Shown here: positions 17,618 to 26,317 of the stretch, piece after piece
Numbering within the stretch: the first letter of the stretch is position 1
Layout: the number at the start of each line of letters is the position of its first letter
NCBI GenBank assembly: GCA_964473455.1
Contig: CAYYQX010000003.1
Coordinates: 1 to 64,000 of the forward strand
Reading direction: 5' to 3'
From: JALELF01 sp964473455
GTDB lineage: Bacteria; Bacillota_I; Bacilli_A; RF39; UBA660
DNA length: 64,000 nucleotides
Translations under genes and position numbers: made by a program
The notes under the pieces: model-generated
What the model was told of the DNA's origin: nothing
Databases searched by the model: none
Seen by the model: the letters and a program-made list of their open reading frames with translations, nothing else

Positions 17618-18416
17618 TCTCTATCTCCTCACTATTATATAAGTTATTGAATTTCGATCCTCTATTTAAAATAAATATTGTAACTAAACCAAATACAAAC
17701 ATTACTATAGAAACAGCTTGTGCAACTCTAATATCTTTAAACATTAAGCTGTCTGTTCGAAGAGCTTCAATAAAAAATCTACCAACTGAATACCACATCA
17801 TATATAGACAAGTTATTTGGCCTATTTTAATGTGCTTTAACTTTCTAAAAATTAAAATAATTATAAATCCTATTAAACACCACAACGATTCATATAAAAA
17901 AGTAGGCTGGTAATAGATGCCGTTTATATTCATTCCTTCTATTATGAATTCTGGTAAATGAAGGCTTTGTAAAAAAGTTAATGTCGTTTCACTTCCAAAA
18001 GCTTCTTTGTTTAAAAAATTTCCCCAGCGTCCGATGGCTTGAGCAATGATTAGTCCCGGAACTAAAATGTCTAAAATCTTAAAAGATTTGATTTTATATT
18101 TTTTACCGTAAATTGCAACAACAATTATCCCGGCTAGTATCCCACCATGTATAGCTAACCCACCTTCCCAAATTTTGTAAATGGAAGATAAATTATTTGA
18201 ATAATAGTCCCAATTAAACGCTACAAAATAAAGCCTTGCGCCAATTATTCCAAAAATCATAATATAGAAAAATAAATTGGTCATATACTCTTTTGATATA
18301 CCAAATTTTTTACCTTCCCTTATTGCTATTAGTACTCCAATGGTAGCTCCAAATAAAATTAATAATGAATACCATTTTATTGAAAAACTGCCAATAGATA
18401 ATATAACATCGTTCAT
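17604..18416 (-). CDS. lgt: Prolipoprotein diacylglyceryl transferase Lgt
   Basis: Polytopic membrane enzyme that attaches diacylglycerol to the lipobox cysteine. 270 residues with about seven hydrophobic segments. The key signature GRWGNFLNKEAFG, the AIHGG motif (catalytic His region), ARLYFV and GRFFIEALR are visible. YidC in this window carries a lipobox-type N-terminus and is a possible substrate. It lies between uvrB and trxB in the long operon. Confidence 0.96.
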   Translation of the reverse strand: MNDVILSIGSFSIKWYSLLILFGATIGVLIAIREGKKFGISKEYMTNLFFYIMIFGIIGARLYFVAFNWDYYSNNLSSIYKIWEGGLAIHGGILAGIIVVAIYGKKYKIKSFKILDILVPGLIIAQAIGRWGNFLNKEAFGSETTLTFLQSLHLPEFIIEGMNINGIYYQPTFLYESLWCLIGFIIILIFRKLKHIKIGQITCLYMMWYSVGRFFIEALRTDSLMFKDIRVAQAVSIVMFVFGLVTIFILNRGSKFNNLYNSEEIENVNF

Positions 18417-18455
18417 AAATCCTCCTCTATTAATAAATTATAACATCCTTTTTGA

Positions 18456-20393
18456 TTATTTTAAACTCATCTCAAACAATATGTTTCTTAGCTCTATCGC
18501 TCTTTCAAAATCTAAACTTTCGGCTGCTTTTTCCATTTCTTTTCTTATATTTTCTTTCATAATTAAAGATTCCTTTGGATTTAAATTGTCTTTTGTGTTT
18601 TCTCTGGTTGATATTGACTCTTTTATTTCTTTAGTTATTGTTTTAGGAACAATATTGTTATCTAAATTATATTTTAATTGAATTTTTCTTCTTCTTTCGG
18701 TTTCAGCTATAGCAAAGCTCATTGCTTGACTCGTTTTATCAGCATACATGATAACTTTTCCATTTATATTTCTTGCAGCTCTTCCTATTGTCTGAATAAG
18801 ACTTCTTTCACTTCTCAAAAATCCTTGTTTATCAGCATCCATTATAGCTATTAAAGAAACTTCTGGAATATCTAGTCCTTCTCTAAGTAAATTTATACCA
18901 ACAATTACATCAATTTTCCCTAGTCTTAAATTTCTTATAATGTTTAGTCTTTCTAGCGTCTTTATCTCACTGTGAAGATACATTGTTTTAATTCCAATAT
19001 TCTTTAAATAATTTGATAACTCTTCTGCCATTTTAATTGTTAATGTTGTTATTAAACTTCTTTCGTTATTTTCAATTCTCTTACTTATTTCTCCTACTAA
19101 ATCATCAATCTGATTTTTAGTTTTTCGTACTTCAATTATAGGATCTATCAACCCTGTTGGCCTTATTATTTGTTCAACAACAGCATTATTAGATGCTTCT
19201 ATTTCGTATTCACTTGGAGTTGCCGAAACGTATATGACTTTATCAATTTTTTCTTTAAACTCTTCAAACTTTAATGGGCGGTTATCTTTGGCGCTTGGTA
19301 ATCTAAACCCGTAATCGACAAGAACGCTTTTTCTAGCTTGATCTCCGTTATACATCCCTTTTATTTGCGGGATAGTTACGTGTGATTCATCTATTACAAG
19401 CAAAAAATCTTTTTTAAAAAAATCAACAAGCGTTGTTGGAACTGCACCTGGTTGTTTTAGCGCTAGATGTCTCGCATAATTTTCAACCCCGTTACAAAAT
19501 CCAGTTTCACTTAACATTTCTATATCATAGTTAACCCTTTGCTTTAATCTTTGATATTCAACTACTTTATTTTCTTCGTTAAGCTTCTTCAGCTGTTCTT
19601 CCAATTCTTGTTTTATATTTTCTATAGCTTGTTTTAATGTGTTTTCACTTGTTACAAAGTGACTTGCCGGAAATATCGTAATCATATTTTTGTTTTGGGT
19701 AATTGCTCCTGCTGTCACATCAAATTCTGATATTTTTTCTATTTCGTTGTCAAAAAAAGATATGCGGATACCTTTTTTATGCTCACTCGCCGGAATTATT
19801 TCTAGTATGTCTCCTTTGACTCTAAAAGTTCCTCTTTTAAAATCAAACTCATTTCTTTCATAAAGCATTTCAATTAGCTTTGTTATAACTACGTTTCTCT
19901 CTATTTTTTCATTTAACTCTAAAGTTAACATTTTATTTTCGTATTCTTCTATTTCTCCTATACCATATATACAAGAAACCGAGGCAATAACTATTACATC
20001 TTTGCTTTTGACAAGCGCAGAAGTAGCATAGTGCCTGAGTTCATCTATTTCATCATTTATTCCAGCAACTTTTTCTATATACATGTCTTTTTTGGGCACA
20101 TATGCTTCCGGTTGAAAATAATCGTAATAACTAACAAAATAGCATACATAGTTATTTGGAAATAGTTCTTTAAACTCAGCATATAATTGGCCGGCCAATG
20201 TTTTATTAGGTGCGATTACTAATGTTGGTTTTTGTATTGCTTCGATAATATTGGCTATTGTAAAAGTTTTACCTGTTCCGGTTGCTCCTAATAAAGTTTG
20301 TTCTTTTACTCCAGCATCAATATTAGCTAATAATTCTTTGATTGCTTTTGGCTGATCTCCAGTAGGTGTATATTTTGAAATTAGTTGAAACAT
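18456..20393 (-). CDS. uvrB: Excinuclease ABC subunit UvrB
   Basis: Damage-verification helicase-like subunit of nucleotide excision repair. 645 residues, normal. Walker A GATGTGKT near residue 40, the beta-hairpin region SYYDYFQPEAYVP, Walker B VIDESHVTIPQ, helicase motif VI QTIGRAARN, and a C-terminal UVR domain (REMEKAAESLDFERAIELRN) for UvrC contact. The ATG at 20393 has AGAGGTG upstream. uvrA, its usual downstream neighbour, is not here; lgt follows. First gene of a 13-gene minus-strand run to ftsH. Confidence 0.97.
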   Translation of the reverse strand: MFQLISKYTPTGDQPKAIKELLANIDAGVKEQTLLGATGTGKTFTIANIIEAIQKPTLVIAPNKTLAGQLYAEFKELFPNNYVCYFVSYYDYFQPEAYVPKKDMYIEKVAGINDEIDELRHYATSALVKSKDVIVIASVSCIYGIGEIEEYENKMLTLELNEKIERNVVITKLIEMLYERNEFDFKRGTFRVKGDILEIIPASEHKKGIRISFFDNEIEKISEFDVTAGAITQNKNMITIFPASHFVTSENTLKQAIENIKQELEEQLKKLNEENKVVEYQRLKQRVNYDIEMLSETGFCNGVENYARHLALKQPGAVPTTLVDFFKKDFLLVIDESHVTIPQIKGMYNGDQARKSVLVDYGFRLPSAKDNRPLKFEEFKEKIDKVIYVSATPSEYEIEASNNAVVEQIIRPTGLIDPIIEVRKTKNQIDDLVGEISKRIENNERSLITTLTIKMAEELSNYLKNIGIKTMYLHSEIKTLERLNIIRNLRLGKIDVIVGINLLREGLDIPEVSLIAIMDADKQGFLRSERSLIQTIGRAARNINGKVIMYADKTSQAMSFAIAETERRRKIQLKYNLDNNIVPKTITKEIKESISTRENTKDNLNPKESLIMKENIRKEMEKAAESLDFERAIELRNILFEMSLK

Positions 20394-20426
20394 TAAGCAC
20401 CTCTTTTCTTTGCTTTTTCTTTTATT

Positions 20427-20458
20427 ATTATATCACTTTTTACTGATTTTTTTGTCAA
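20427..20458 (-). promoter_or_regulatory. Possible uvrB promoter
   Basis: Minus strand TTGACA (20453-20458) and TATAAT (20427-20432) are both perfect hexamers, but the spacer is 20 bases, which would make it weak or in need of an activator. No LexA/DinR box was recognised nearby. Confidence 0.4.
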
Positions 20459-20460
20459 AC

Positions 20461-20490
20461 AAAATAAAAAAAGAGGTTATCCTCTTTTTT
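20461..20490 (-). terminator. Intrinsic terminator of noc, with the stop codon in its loop
   Basis: Minus strand: perfect 10-bp stem AAAAAAGAGG / CCTCTTTTTT (20481-20490, 20467-20476), four-base loop ATAA that contains the noc stop codon, then a long T-rich tail. It makes noc a single-gene unit. Confidence 0.9.
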
Positions 20491-22243
20491 GAATTTTAAA
20501 AATAACTTGATACATATCTTCAAAATCAACTTCTTCAGTATCTAATACATATCCATATTTTTCTATGGTTTTAGAGCATTCTCTAATTGTATTAATTACC
20601 GTTTTTAAATCTGCTGCTCCATATTTGTTTGTCTTTTCTGCCACTTCTTCTCTTTCAGGCTCTTCATATATTGGCTTATATTCTGTTTCCTTTGTTCCAG
20701 GTTTGATTTCAACTCCAGTGTATCCATATCCATTTTCTTCAAGAGGTGGCATTTTAAATTCATTTAATCTTTCCCCTTCTTGAGGCACAAAATTAATTTC
20801 TTTTGGAGTTAGCTCTTCCATTTTTTGAACAAAAACTTCTTCTTGTTTAGCTTCTTGAATTAAAGGTGTTGCAGGCTCTGGTTCTTGAGTTGAAGAAAAA
20901 TCGTAATTTACCTCCTGCTTTATAGGTTCTGGCTCTACAGCCTTATTTTCTATATCAGCACTGTACTTCGAAAGATTTTCATTCATTATTTCTACTAAGC
21001 TTTTTTCTCTTGGGCTTTCGCTAGCTATTGTATTAATACTTGGTTTTTCTTCAAACTTTGGCTTTTCTTCATCTTCATCTACCATTGCAAAAAATTTTCC
21101 AGTATTAAAAGTTGGCATCTCTTTAGCAGTTCCTTCATCTCCATCAGAATCATCTTCTGAAATTTGTTGACTTTCTTTTACTGGTGTTTGAACTGTTGTT
21201 GCAGGAGATCTTAATAATTCTTCTAAAGATATCTTTTTATCTTCTTTATCTATATCAACAGCTGTTTTTTCAATTTCGCTTACATTCATAAAGCCCGGAT
21301 CAACTTTTGGCGATATAAAACTTTCTTTTTGTTCTTGAATTGCTTCCTGCTGAACTGGTTTTTCAACATCTCTTTCCACAAATTGTATTGTTTTATTTGG
21401 TTCTTCTTTATTTTCTACTGTTTCTTTTTTGATTTCAATATCTGGGACACTTGGAAAAACATCGCTTCCAGAATCTTCAAAAATTGGTGAGCTTGGAATA
21501 TTGTACATTTCTTCAAACTTTTCTAAAGGGTTTTTTTCTTCAATTGGGGTTGATTCACTAGTACCAAAATCTACTACTTCAATATCGGTTTGAGTAACAA
21601 CTCCCTCTTTATTATTTAACATTTTATCAATCTCCTCATCTGTTTTTCTAACGGTTAATCTTTCTTTTATTATTCTATTTAACATTTCTTTCTGCTTATT
21701 AGAATCTTTTAACTTTAATAATGATCTTGCATGCCTTTCTGAAATATTTCCTTTTAATAATTCATCTTGAGCTTCTGAAGACAACGTAAGTAATCTCAAT
21801 TTATTAGCAATCGTAGGTTGGGCTTTTCCTAATTTATCAGCAAGTTGTTCTTGATTAATATATCCTGTGTCTAAAATTCTTTTATATGATATTGCTTCTT
21901 CTAGTGGTGTTAAATCTTTTCTTTGAACATTTTCAATCAGTGCTATTTCCGCACTGTCTTTATCATTTAAATCAACTATAATTCCAGGGATTTCTTCCAA
22001 CCCAACTAATTTTGATGCTTTAAAACGTCTTTCACCCGCTATTATTTCGAACTTGTCTCCAAGTTTTCTAACTATTATTGGCTGAATAACTCCGTGAGTT
22101 CTTATTGAAATTGCCAACTCTTTTAAAGCTGTTTCATCAAAAGTAATCCTTGGTTGAAATCTATTTGGTAAAATTGCTTCAATTGGCAACATTGAAACTT
22201 TTCCGCCAAAATTAGTAATTTTTGTTTTACTCTCTTCGTTCAT
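20477..22243 (-). CDS. noc: Noc nucleoid-occlusion ParB-family protein with a long acidic insert
   Basis: CTP-binding clamp related to ParB; Bacillus Noc loads at NBS palindromes and keeps the division machinery off the nucleoid. 588 residues against about 280 usual. Residues 18-211 form the canonical core: PNRFQPR, IRTHGVIQPIIVR, GERRFKAS (70-77), ENVQRKDLTP, and the HTH LADKLGKAQPTIANKLRLL. The final 49 residues (about 540-588: NTIRECSKTIEKYGY, TEEVDFEDMYQ) match the Noc dimerisation domain. Between them lie about 325 residues rich in Glu, Pro, Ser and Lys, probably disordered. The N-terminus shows no amphipathic membrane helix like the FSRFFGLG of Bacillus Noc. Its own promoter contains Noc-box half-sites; a perfect NBS is in rsmI. 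Classed as Noc rather than ParB by PNRFQPR, the C-terminus and position after rsmG. Confidence 0.9.
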   Translation of the reverse strand: MNEESKTKITNFGGKVSMLPIEAILPNRFQPRITFDETALKELAISIRTHGVIQPIIVRKLGDKFEIIAGERRFKASKLVGLEEIPGIIVDLNDKDSAEIALIENVQRKDLTPLEEAISYKRILDTGYINQEQLADKLGKAQPTIANKLRLLTLSSEAQDELLKGNISERHARSLLKLKDSNKQKEMLNRIIKERLTVRKTDEEIDKMLNNKEGVVTQTDIEVVDFGTSESTPIEEKNPLEKFEEMYNIPSSPIFEDSGSDVFPSVPDIEIKKETVENKEEPNKTIQFVERDVEKPVQQEAIQEQKESFISPKVDPGFMNVSEIEKTAVDIDKEDKKISLEELLRSPATTVQTPVKESQQISEDDSDGDEGTAKEMPTFNTGKFFAMVDEDEEKPKFEEKPSINTIASESPREKSLVEIMNENLSKYSADIENKAVEPEPIKQEVNYDFSSTQEPEPATPLIQEAKQEEVFVQKMEELTPKEINFVPQEGERLNEFKMPPLEENGYGYTGVEIKPGTKETEYKPIYEEPEREEVAEKTNKYGAADLKTVINTIRECSKTIEKYGYVLDTEEVDFEDMYQVIFKIQKRG

Positions 22244-22272
22244 AGTATATCCCTCTCTATCTTACAAAAAAT

Positions 22273-22301
22273 ATTTTACTATATTTTGGGAAATAAAACA
22301 A
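22273..22301 (-). promoter_or_regulatory. noc promoter
   Basis: Minus strand: -35 TTGTTT (22296-22301), 17-base spacer, -10 TAAAAT (22273-22278), about 30 bases before the noc ATG. The spacer contains a TTTATTTCCC Noc-box half-site. Confidence 0.65.
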
Positions 22302-22319
22302 TGCTTTTTGGGAAATAAA
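22284..22319 (-). promoter_or_regulatory. Two direct Noc-box half-sites over the noc promoter
   Basis: The 14-mer TTTATTTCCCAAAA occurs on the minus strand at 22284-22297 and 22306-22319, 22 bp apart (about two helical turns). TATTTCCC is half of the NBS palindrome. The first copy sits between -35 and -10, the second just upstream of -35, a layout expected of an autorepressor operator. Function is inferred. Confidence 0.5.
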
Positions 22320-22342
22320 TAAAAAAGCCCAAAAAGGCTTTT
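22318..22342 (-). terminator. Intrinsic terminator of the mnmE-mnmG-rsmG operon
   Basis: Minus strand stem AAAAGCC / GGCTTTT (22336-22342, 22323-22329), loop TTTTTG, followed by a T tract. The left arm includes most of the rsmG stop codon. Confidence 0.8.
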
Positions 22343-23036
22343 ATAATGGGGACTTTTTTATATCGCTATATTTCCTGGGAAATTTTTTATTTGTTTGAAA
22401 ATCTTTTCTGAACAGATATAAAGTTCTTTCACTTTTGTCTGTTGGTAGAAGAAAAGAAACTTTTTTTAATTGTGTTAAACTTAATATCGTTGTGGCCTTT
22501 TTTGTGTCTTCTTCTAACAAACCTTTATAAGCAACAAAAAATTTGTTTACTTTAATAAAAGGACTACAAATTTCAAGTAAAATTGATAACTTTGCAACAG
22601 CTCTTGCAACTACAACATCAAAAAACTCTCTTCTTTCTTTTATATATTCTTCTGCTCTCTGATTTATTATTTCAATATCTTTTAATTCTAATTCTTTTAT
22701 AACTTCTTGTAAAAATTTTGTTCTTTTTGTTAAACTGTCAACAAGAGTTACCTTTAAATTAGGAAAACAAATTTTTAAAACTATACCAGGAAATCCAGCT
22801 CCTGTTCCAATATCACAAAGAGACTCTTCTTTAGAAAGATCAATGACTTTAGCTATTGTCAAACTATCATAAAAGTGTTTTAAATAAACTTCTTTTTCTT
22901 CTGTTATCGTTGTTAAGTTTATTTTATTATTCCAATTAATTAATAGTTCATAATATAGTTCAAGTCGTTTTAAAGACTTCTCCGTTAAATCAATGCCTAG
23001 TTTTTTTACTTCTTCTATAAAAACTTCTTTATTCAT
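22341..23036 (-). CDS. rsmG: 16S rRNA (guanine527-N7)-methyltransferase RsmG
   Basis: SAM methyltransferase modifying G527 of 16S rRNA; its loss gives low-level streptomycin resistance in Bacillus. 231 residues. SAM motif GTGAGFPGIVLKI, VDSLTKRTKFL, VVARAVAKLS are family hallmarks. It overlaps mnmG by eight bases in the classic mnmE-mnmG-rsmG-noc order of the Bacillus origin region. Its final codons contain a near-perfect NBS palindrome. Confidence 0.96.
   Translation of the reverse strand: MNKEVFIEEVKKLGIDLTEKSLKRLELYYELLINWNNKINLTTITEEKEVYLKHFYDSLTIAKVIDLSKEESLCDIGTGAGFPGIVLKICFPNLKVTLVDSLTKRTKFLQEVIKELELKDIEIINQRAEEYIKERREFFDVVVARAVAKLSILLEICSPFIKVNKFFVAYKGLLEEDTKKATTILSLTQLKKVSFLLPTDKSERTLYLFRKDFQTNKKFPRKYSDIKKSPL
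22370..22383. promoter_or_regulatory. Near-perfect Noc-binding site (one mismatch) at the end of rsmG
   Basis: ATTTCCTGGGAAAT differs at one central base from the Bacillus NBS core ATTTCCCGGGAAAT. It lies within the last rsmG codons, about 50 bp upstream of the half-sites in the noc promoter. Confidence 0.5.
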
Positions 23037-24891
23037 TATATTCCTTCTTTATATATACAGATAAGATTGCTATGTCGCTTGGATTTACTCCACTTATTCT
23101 TGATGCTTGCCCTATTGAAGTAGGCTGTATTTCAGCTAATTTTTGTTTTGCTTCACTGGCTAAATTCTTTATTTTAGTGTAGTCGATTCCTTTTGGAATT
23201 TTTTTATCTTCCATTTTTTTCATTTTGCTTGCTTCTAATATTGCTTTCTTAATATACCCTTCATATTTATTTTGTATTTCTACTTCTTCAATTACGTCAA
23301 CCTCATAATCTATATCAATAAAATTCTTTATAATTGAAATATTGCCGTTTTGTCTTTTAATAAGTTCATACAGAGTTGTTGCCTTTTTTATCGGACAAAT
23401 ATCCATGCTGGTCAAAAGTTTATTGATTTTGCTTGTTGGTTTTATTTTATTTTGCTTTAGTTTTTTTTCTAATTCTTTTATTTTATTGCTTTTTTCTATA
23501 TACTTTTGATAGTTTGCTGGTTTTAATAATCCGATTTTATACCCATATTTACTTAGACGCGCATCAGCATTATCATTTCTGAGTAAAAGCCTGTGTTCTG
23601 CTCTTGAAGTCAGTAGTCTATACGGATCTTTAACTCCTTTTGTAACTAAATCATCTATTAAAACTCCGATGTAAGCTTCGTCTCTTCTTAAGATTAAGGG
23701 TTTTTTCTTTCTTAACTTTAAGCTTGCATTTATGCCAGCCATTAGTCCTTGGCAAGCAGCCTCTTCATATCCGCTTGTCCCATTAATTTGCCCTGCAGTA
23801 TATAAATTTAAATACAGCTTAGTTTCTAATGTTCTTTTTAATTGTGTTGGATATATTGCATCATATTCAATTGCATAAGCATATTTAAGTATTTTTGCGT
23901 TTTCTAATCCTTCTAAGCTATGAACCATTGCTTCTTGCACTTCTTCTGGCATACTAGTAGAAAAACCTTGTAAGTACATTTCATCATAATATAAACTTTC
24001 CGGTTCTAAAAATAATTGATGCCTTTCTTTATCTGAAAACTTTACTATTTTATCTTCAATAGAAGGGCAATATCTTGGACCAACTCCCCTTATATCGTCT
24101 CTTCCACCATATATACTTGATTTATTTAAGTTTTTTTTAATTATTTCGTGAGTTTTTTCATTAGTATATATTAAGTAACATGGAAGTTGCTCTTCTTTTT
24201 TATAATATACTTTATTCTCAAAAGAAAAAGTATAATACCTATCGTCTCCTTTTTCTTCTTTTGCTTTACTGAAATCTATTGTATCCTTTTGAATTCGTTG
24301 TGGTGTGCCTGTTTTCAATCTTATTACTTTAAAGCCCATTTTTTCTAGATTTTCGCTCAAAAAGTTACATGGCTCTTGCCCCATAGGACCACTTCTTCTT
24401 CTTGTTGAACCAACTAAAATGTCGGCTTTCATATATGTTCCAGTTGTCAATATCACAGCTTTACTTTCAATTTTAGTCCCATTTTTTAACACTACACCAC
24501 AAACAGTTTTGTTTTTTACCATTAAGTCTTCTACTATACCTTCTAAGATCTCCAAGTTTTTTTCACTTTTTAAGGCCTGTAACATTTCTTTAGGGTACAT
24601 AACCTTATCTACTTGAGCTCTTAGTGCTTGAACAGCCGGCCCTTTTTTATTGTTTAACATCTTTATTTGGAAATGTGTTTTATCTGCGGCCTTCCCCATT
24701 TCACCACCAAGAGCATCAATTTCTCTTACTACAACTCCTTTGGCTGAACCACCTATTGAAGGATTACAAGGCATTGTTGCAATATTTTTTAGACTCCCTG
24801 TTATTAATAGTGTTTTGTGGTTCATTCTGGAAGTTGCAAGAGCTGCCTCGCATCCTGCGTGCCCCGCTCCAACAACTATAACTTCATACAT
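23029..24891 (-). CDS. mnmG: MnmG (GidA), tRNA U34 carboxymethylaminomethyl enzyme, FAD subunit
   Basis: With MnmE forms the complex that makes (c)mnm5U34 in tRNAs. 620 residues. FAD motif GAGHAGCEAA at residues 7-16, the PCNPSIGG motif, GTYMKADILVG, RTLETKLYLNLYTAGQINGTSGYEEAA, and the C-terminal QPTSIGQASRISGVNPSDIAIL that binds MnmE are present. Six bases separate it from mnmE. Confidence 0.97.
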   Translation of the reverse strand: MYEVIVVGAGHAGCEAALATSRMNHKTLLITGSLKNIATMPCNPSIGGSAKGVVVREIDALGGEMGKAADKTHFQIKMLNNKKGPAVQALRAQVDKVMYPKEMLQALKSEKNLEILEGIVEDLMVKNKTVCGVVLKNGTKIESKAVILTTGTYMKADILVGSTRRRSGPMGQEPCNFLSENLEKMGFKVIRLKTGTPQRIQKDTIDFSKAKEEKGDDRYYTFSFENKVYYKKEEQLPCYLIYTNEKTHEIIKKNLNKSSIYGGRDDIRGVGPRYCPSIEDKIVKFSDKERHQLFLEPESLYYDEMYLQGFSTSMPEEVQEAMVHSLEGLENAKILKYAYAIEYDAIYPTQLKRTLETKLYLNLYTAGQINGTSGYEEAACQGLMAGINASLKLRKKKPLILRRDEAYIGVLIDDLVTKGVKDPYRLLTSRAEHRLLLRNDNADARLSKYGYKIGLLKPANYQKYIEKSNKIKELEKKLKQNKIKPTSKINKLLTSMDICPIKKATTLYELIKRQNGNISIIKNFIDIDYEVDVIEEVEIQNKYEGYIKKAILEASKMKKMEDKKIPKGIDYTKIKNLASEAKQKLAEIQPTSIGQASRISGVNPSDIAILSVYIKKEYNE

Positions 24892-24897
24892 ATTGCC

Positions 24898-26241
24898 CTA
24901 CTTTCCTAAACAAAAATTTTTAAAAATACTATCGATTAGATCTTCATTGTATGTCTTGCCAAGGATTTCTCCTAAAAGATTATAAATTTCTTTTATATCT
25001 ATTTCCAGCATGTCTATTAATACTTTGCTTATGTTTTTCTCTATTTCCTCTAGCTTTTTTATGGCTGTTTTTATCTTTGTTAATGCTTCCACATTTGTCA
25101 GATAATTTAAATCCTGTTCTTCTATTTTTTCTAAGCTAAACATTTCTTTGATTTTTTTTATTAGATTGTCTATATTTTTTTCTGTTTTAACACTTATTTC
25201 TATTAAATTGTCACATGCCAAGTTTATTTTTTTTGGAAGATCCATTTTATTGACTATGACGATATGTGGTTTTTCTTTGATTTTTTCTAGTAATTCTTGT
25301 TCTTCTTTATCTAAAGACTGGCTCCCATCTACTATAAATAAAATTAGGTCTGCTTTCTTCATTAAATTTAGACTCTTTTCAACACCTATTTTTTCTATTA
25401 TGTTTTTTGTAGACCTAATCCCCGCTGTATCTGTTAATCTAAATAGAATACCATCAATTAATAATTCTCCCTCTACTATATCTCTTGTTGTTCCTTCTAT
25501 TGGTGTAACTATTGCTTTGTCCTCTTTTATTAATAAATTAAGTAAACTGCTTTTCCCAACATTTGGCTTCCCTATTATAACAGTGTTTATTCCGTTTTTT
25601 ATTATATTTCCCTTTTTTCCTTCGTTTAAAATCTCTTCAAGCGCTTTTTTAATCTTAGGTATTTTTTCTTTTACTTGATCTACTGTTACTTTTTCTATAT
25701 CTTCATATTCTGGATAATCTATATTCACTATAATGTTAGCGAGAATAAATTGGATTTCCTCTCTCAATTTTTCTATTTTATTGGTTGTCTTTCCAAGCAA
25801 ATTATTAATAGCCATTTTTCTTGAGAAATCTGTCTTAGCTTCTATTAAATCCATTACTGCACCAGCTTTAATTAAATCAATTCTTCCATTTAAAAAAGCT
25901 CTTTTTGTAAATTCTCCAGGTTTTGCGAGTCTACATCCTTTTTCTAAAAGCAGTTCTAGTACTTTCTGAGTAATTATTATTCCCCCGTGGCAATTAATTT
26001 CTACTACATCTTCCATTGTGAATGTTTGTGGCTTCCTCATTACACTAACTAAAACTTCATCTATTGTTTCTTTTTTATCTATTATTTTGCCATAGTTTAT
26101 TGTGTGAGATAAGACCTTTTTCAAATCTTTTCCCTCAAAAATATCATTAACAATTTTTATCGCTTTAGGACCACTAACTCTGATTATTGAAATGGCCCCT
26201 ACTCCCGTTGCGCTAGAAATTGCAGCTATTGTATCTTCCAT
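24898..26241 (-). CDS. mnmE: MnmE (TrmE/ThdF), tRNA modification GTPase
   Basis: K+-activated GTPase partner of MnmG. 447 residues. N-terminal tetrahydrofolate-binding domain (SATGVGAISIIRVSGP), helical domain, and an inserted G domain with G1 GKPNVGKSSLL, G2 GTTRDI, G3 DTAG and G4 NKMD. The C-terminus ends in FCLGK, with the catalytic cysteine of the C-(I/L)-G-K motif intact. Own promoter upstream after the jag terminator. Confidence 0.97.
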   Translation of the reverse strand: MEDTIAAISSATGVGAISIIRVSGPKAIKIVNDIFEGKDLKKVLSHTINYGKIIDKKETIDEVLVSVMRKPQTFTMEDVVEINCHGGIIITQKVLELLLEKGCRLAKPGEFTKRAFLNGRIDLIKAGAVMDLIEAKTDFSRKMAINNLLGKTTNKIEKLREEIQFILANIIVNIDYPEYEDIEKVTVDQVKEKIPKIKKALEEILNEGKKGNIIKNGINTVIIGKPNVGKSSLLNLLIKEDKAIVTPIEGTTRDIVEGELLIDGILFRLTDTAGIRSTKNIIEKIGVEKSLNLMKKADLILFIVDGSQSLDKEEQELLEKIKEKPHIVIVNKMDLPKKINLACDNLIEISVKTEKNIDNLIKKIKEMFSLEKIEEQDLNYLTNVEALTKIKTAIKKLEEIEKNISKVLIDMLEIDIKEIYNLLGEILGKTYNEDLIDSIFKNFCLGK

Positions 26242-26264
26242 ATAGTTTCTCCTTTTTCTAATAA

Positions 26265-26293
26265 ATCTTATAACTTTTCCTCTGTTTAGTCAA
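26265..26293 (-). promoter_or_regulatory. mnmE operon promoter
   Basis: Minus strand: -35 TTGACT (26288-26293), 17-base spacer, -10 TAAGAT (26265-26270), directly after the jag terminator T tract and 24 bases before the mnmE ATG. Confidence 0.55.
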
Positions 26294-26294
26294 T

Positions 26295-26317
26295 TAAAAA
26301 AATGCTTTACGCATTTT
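26295..26317 (-). terminator. Intrinsic terminator of the rpmH-jag operon
   Basis: Minus strand stem AAAATGC / GCATTTT (26311-26317, 26299-26305) with a five-base loop holding the jag stop codon, then a T tract. Confidence 0.8.
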
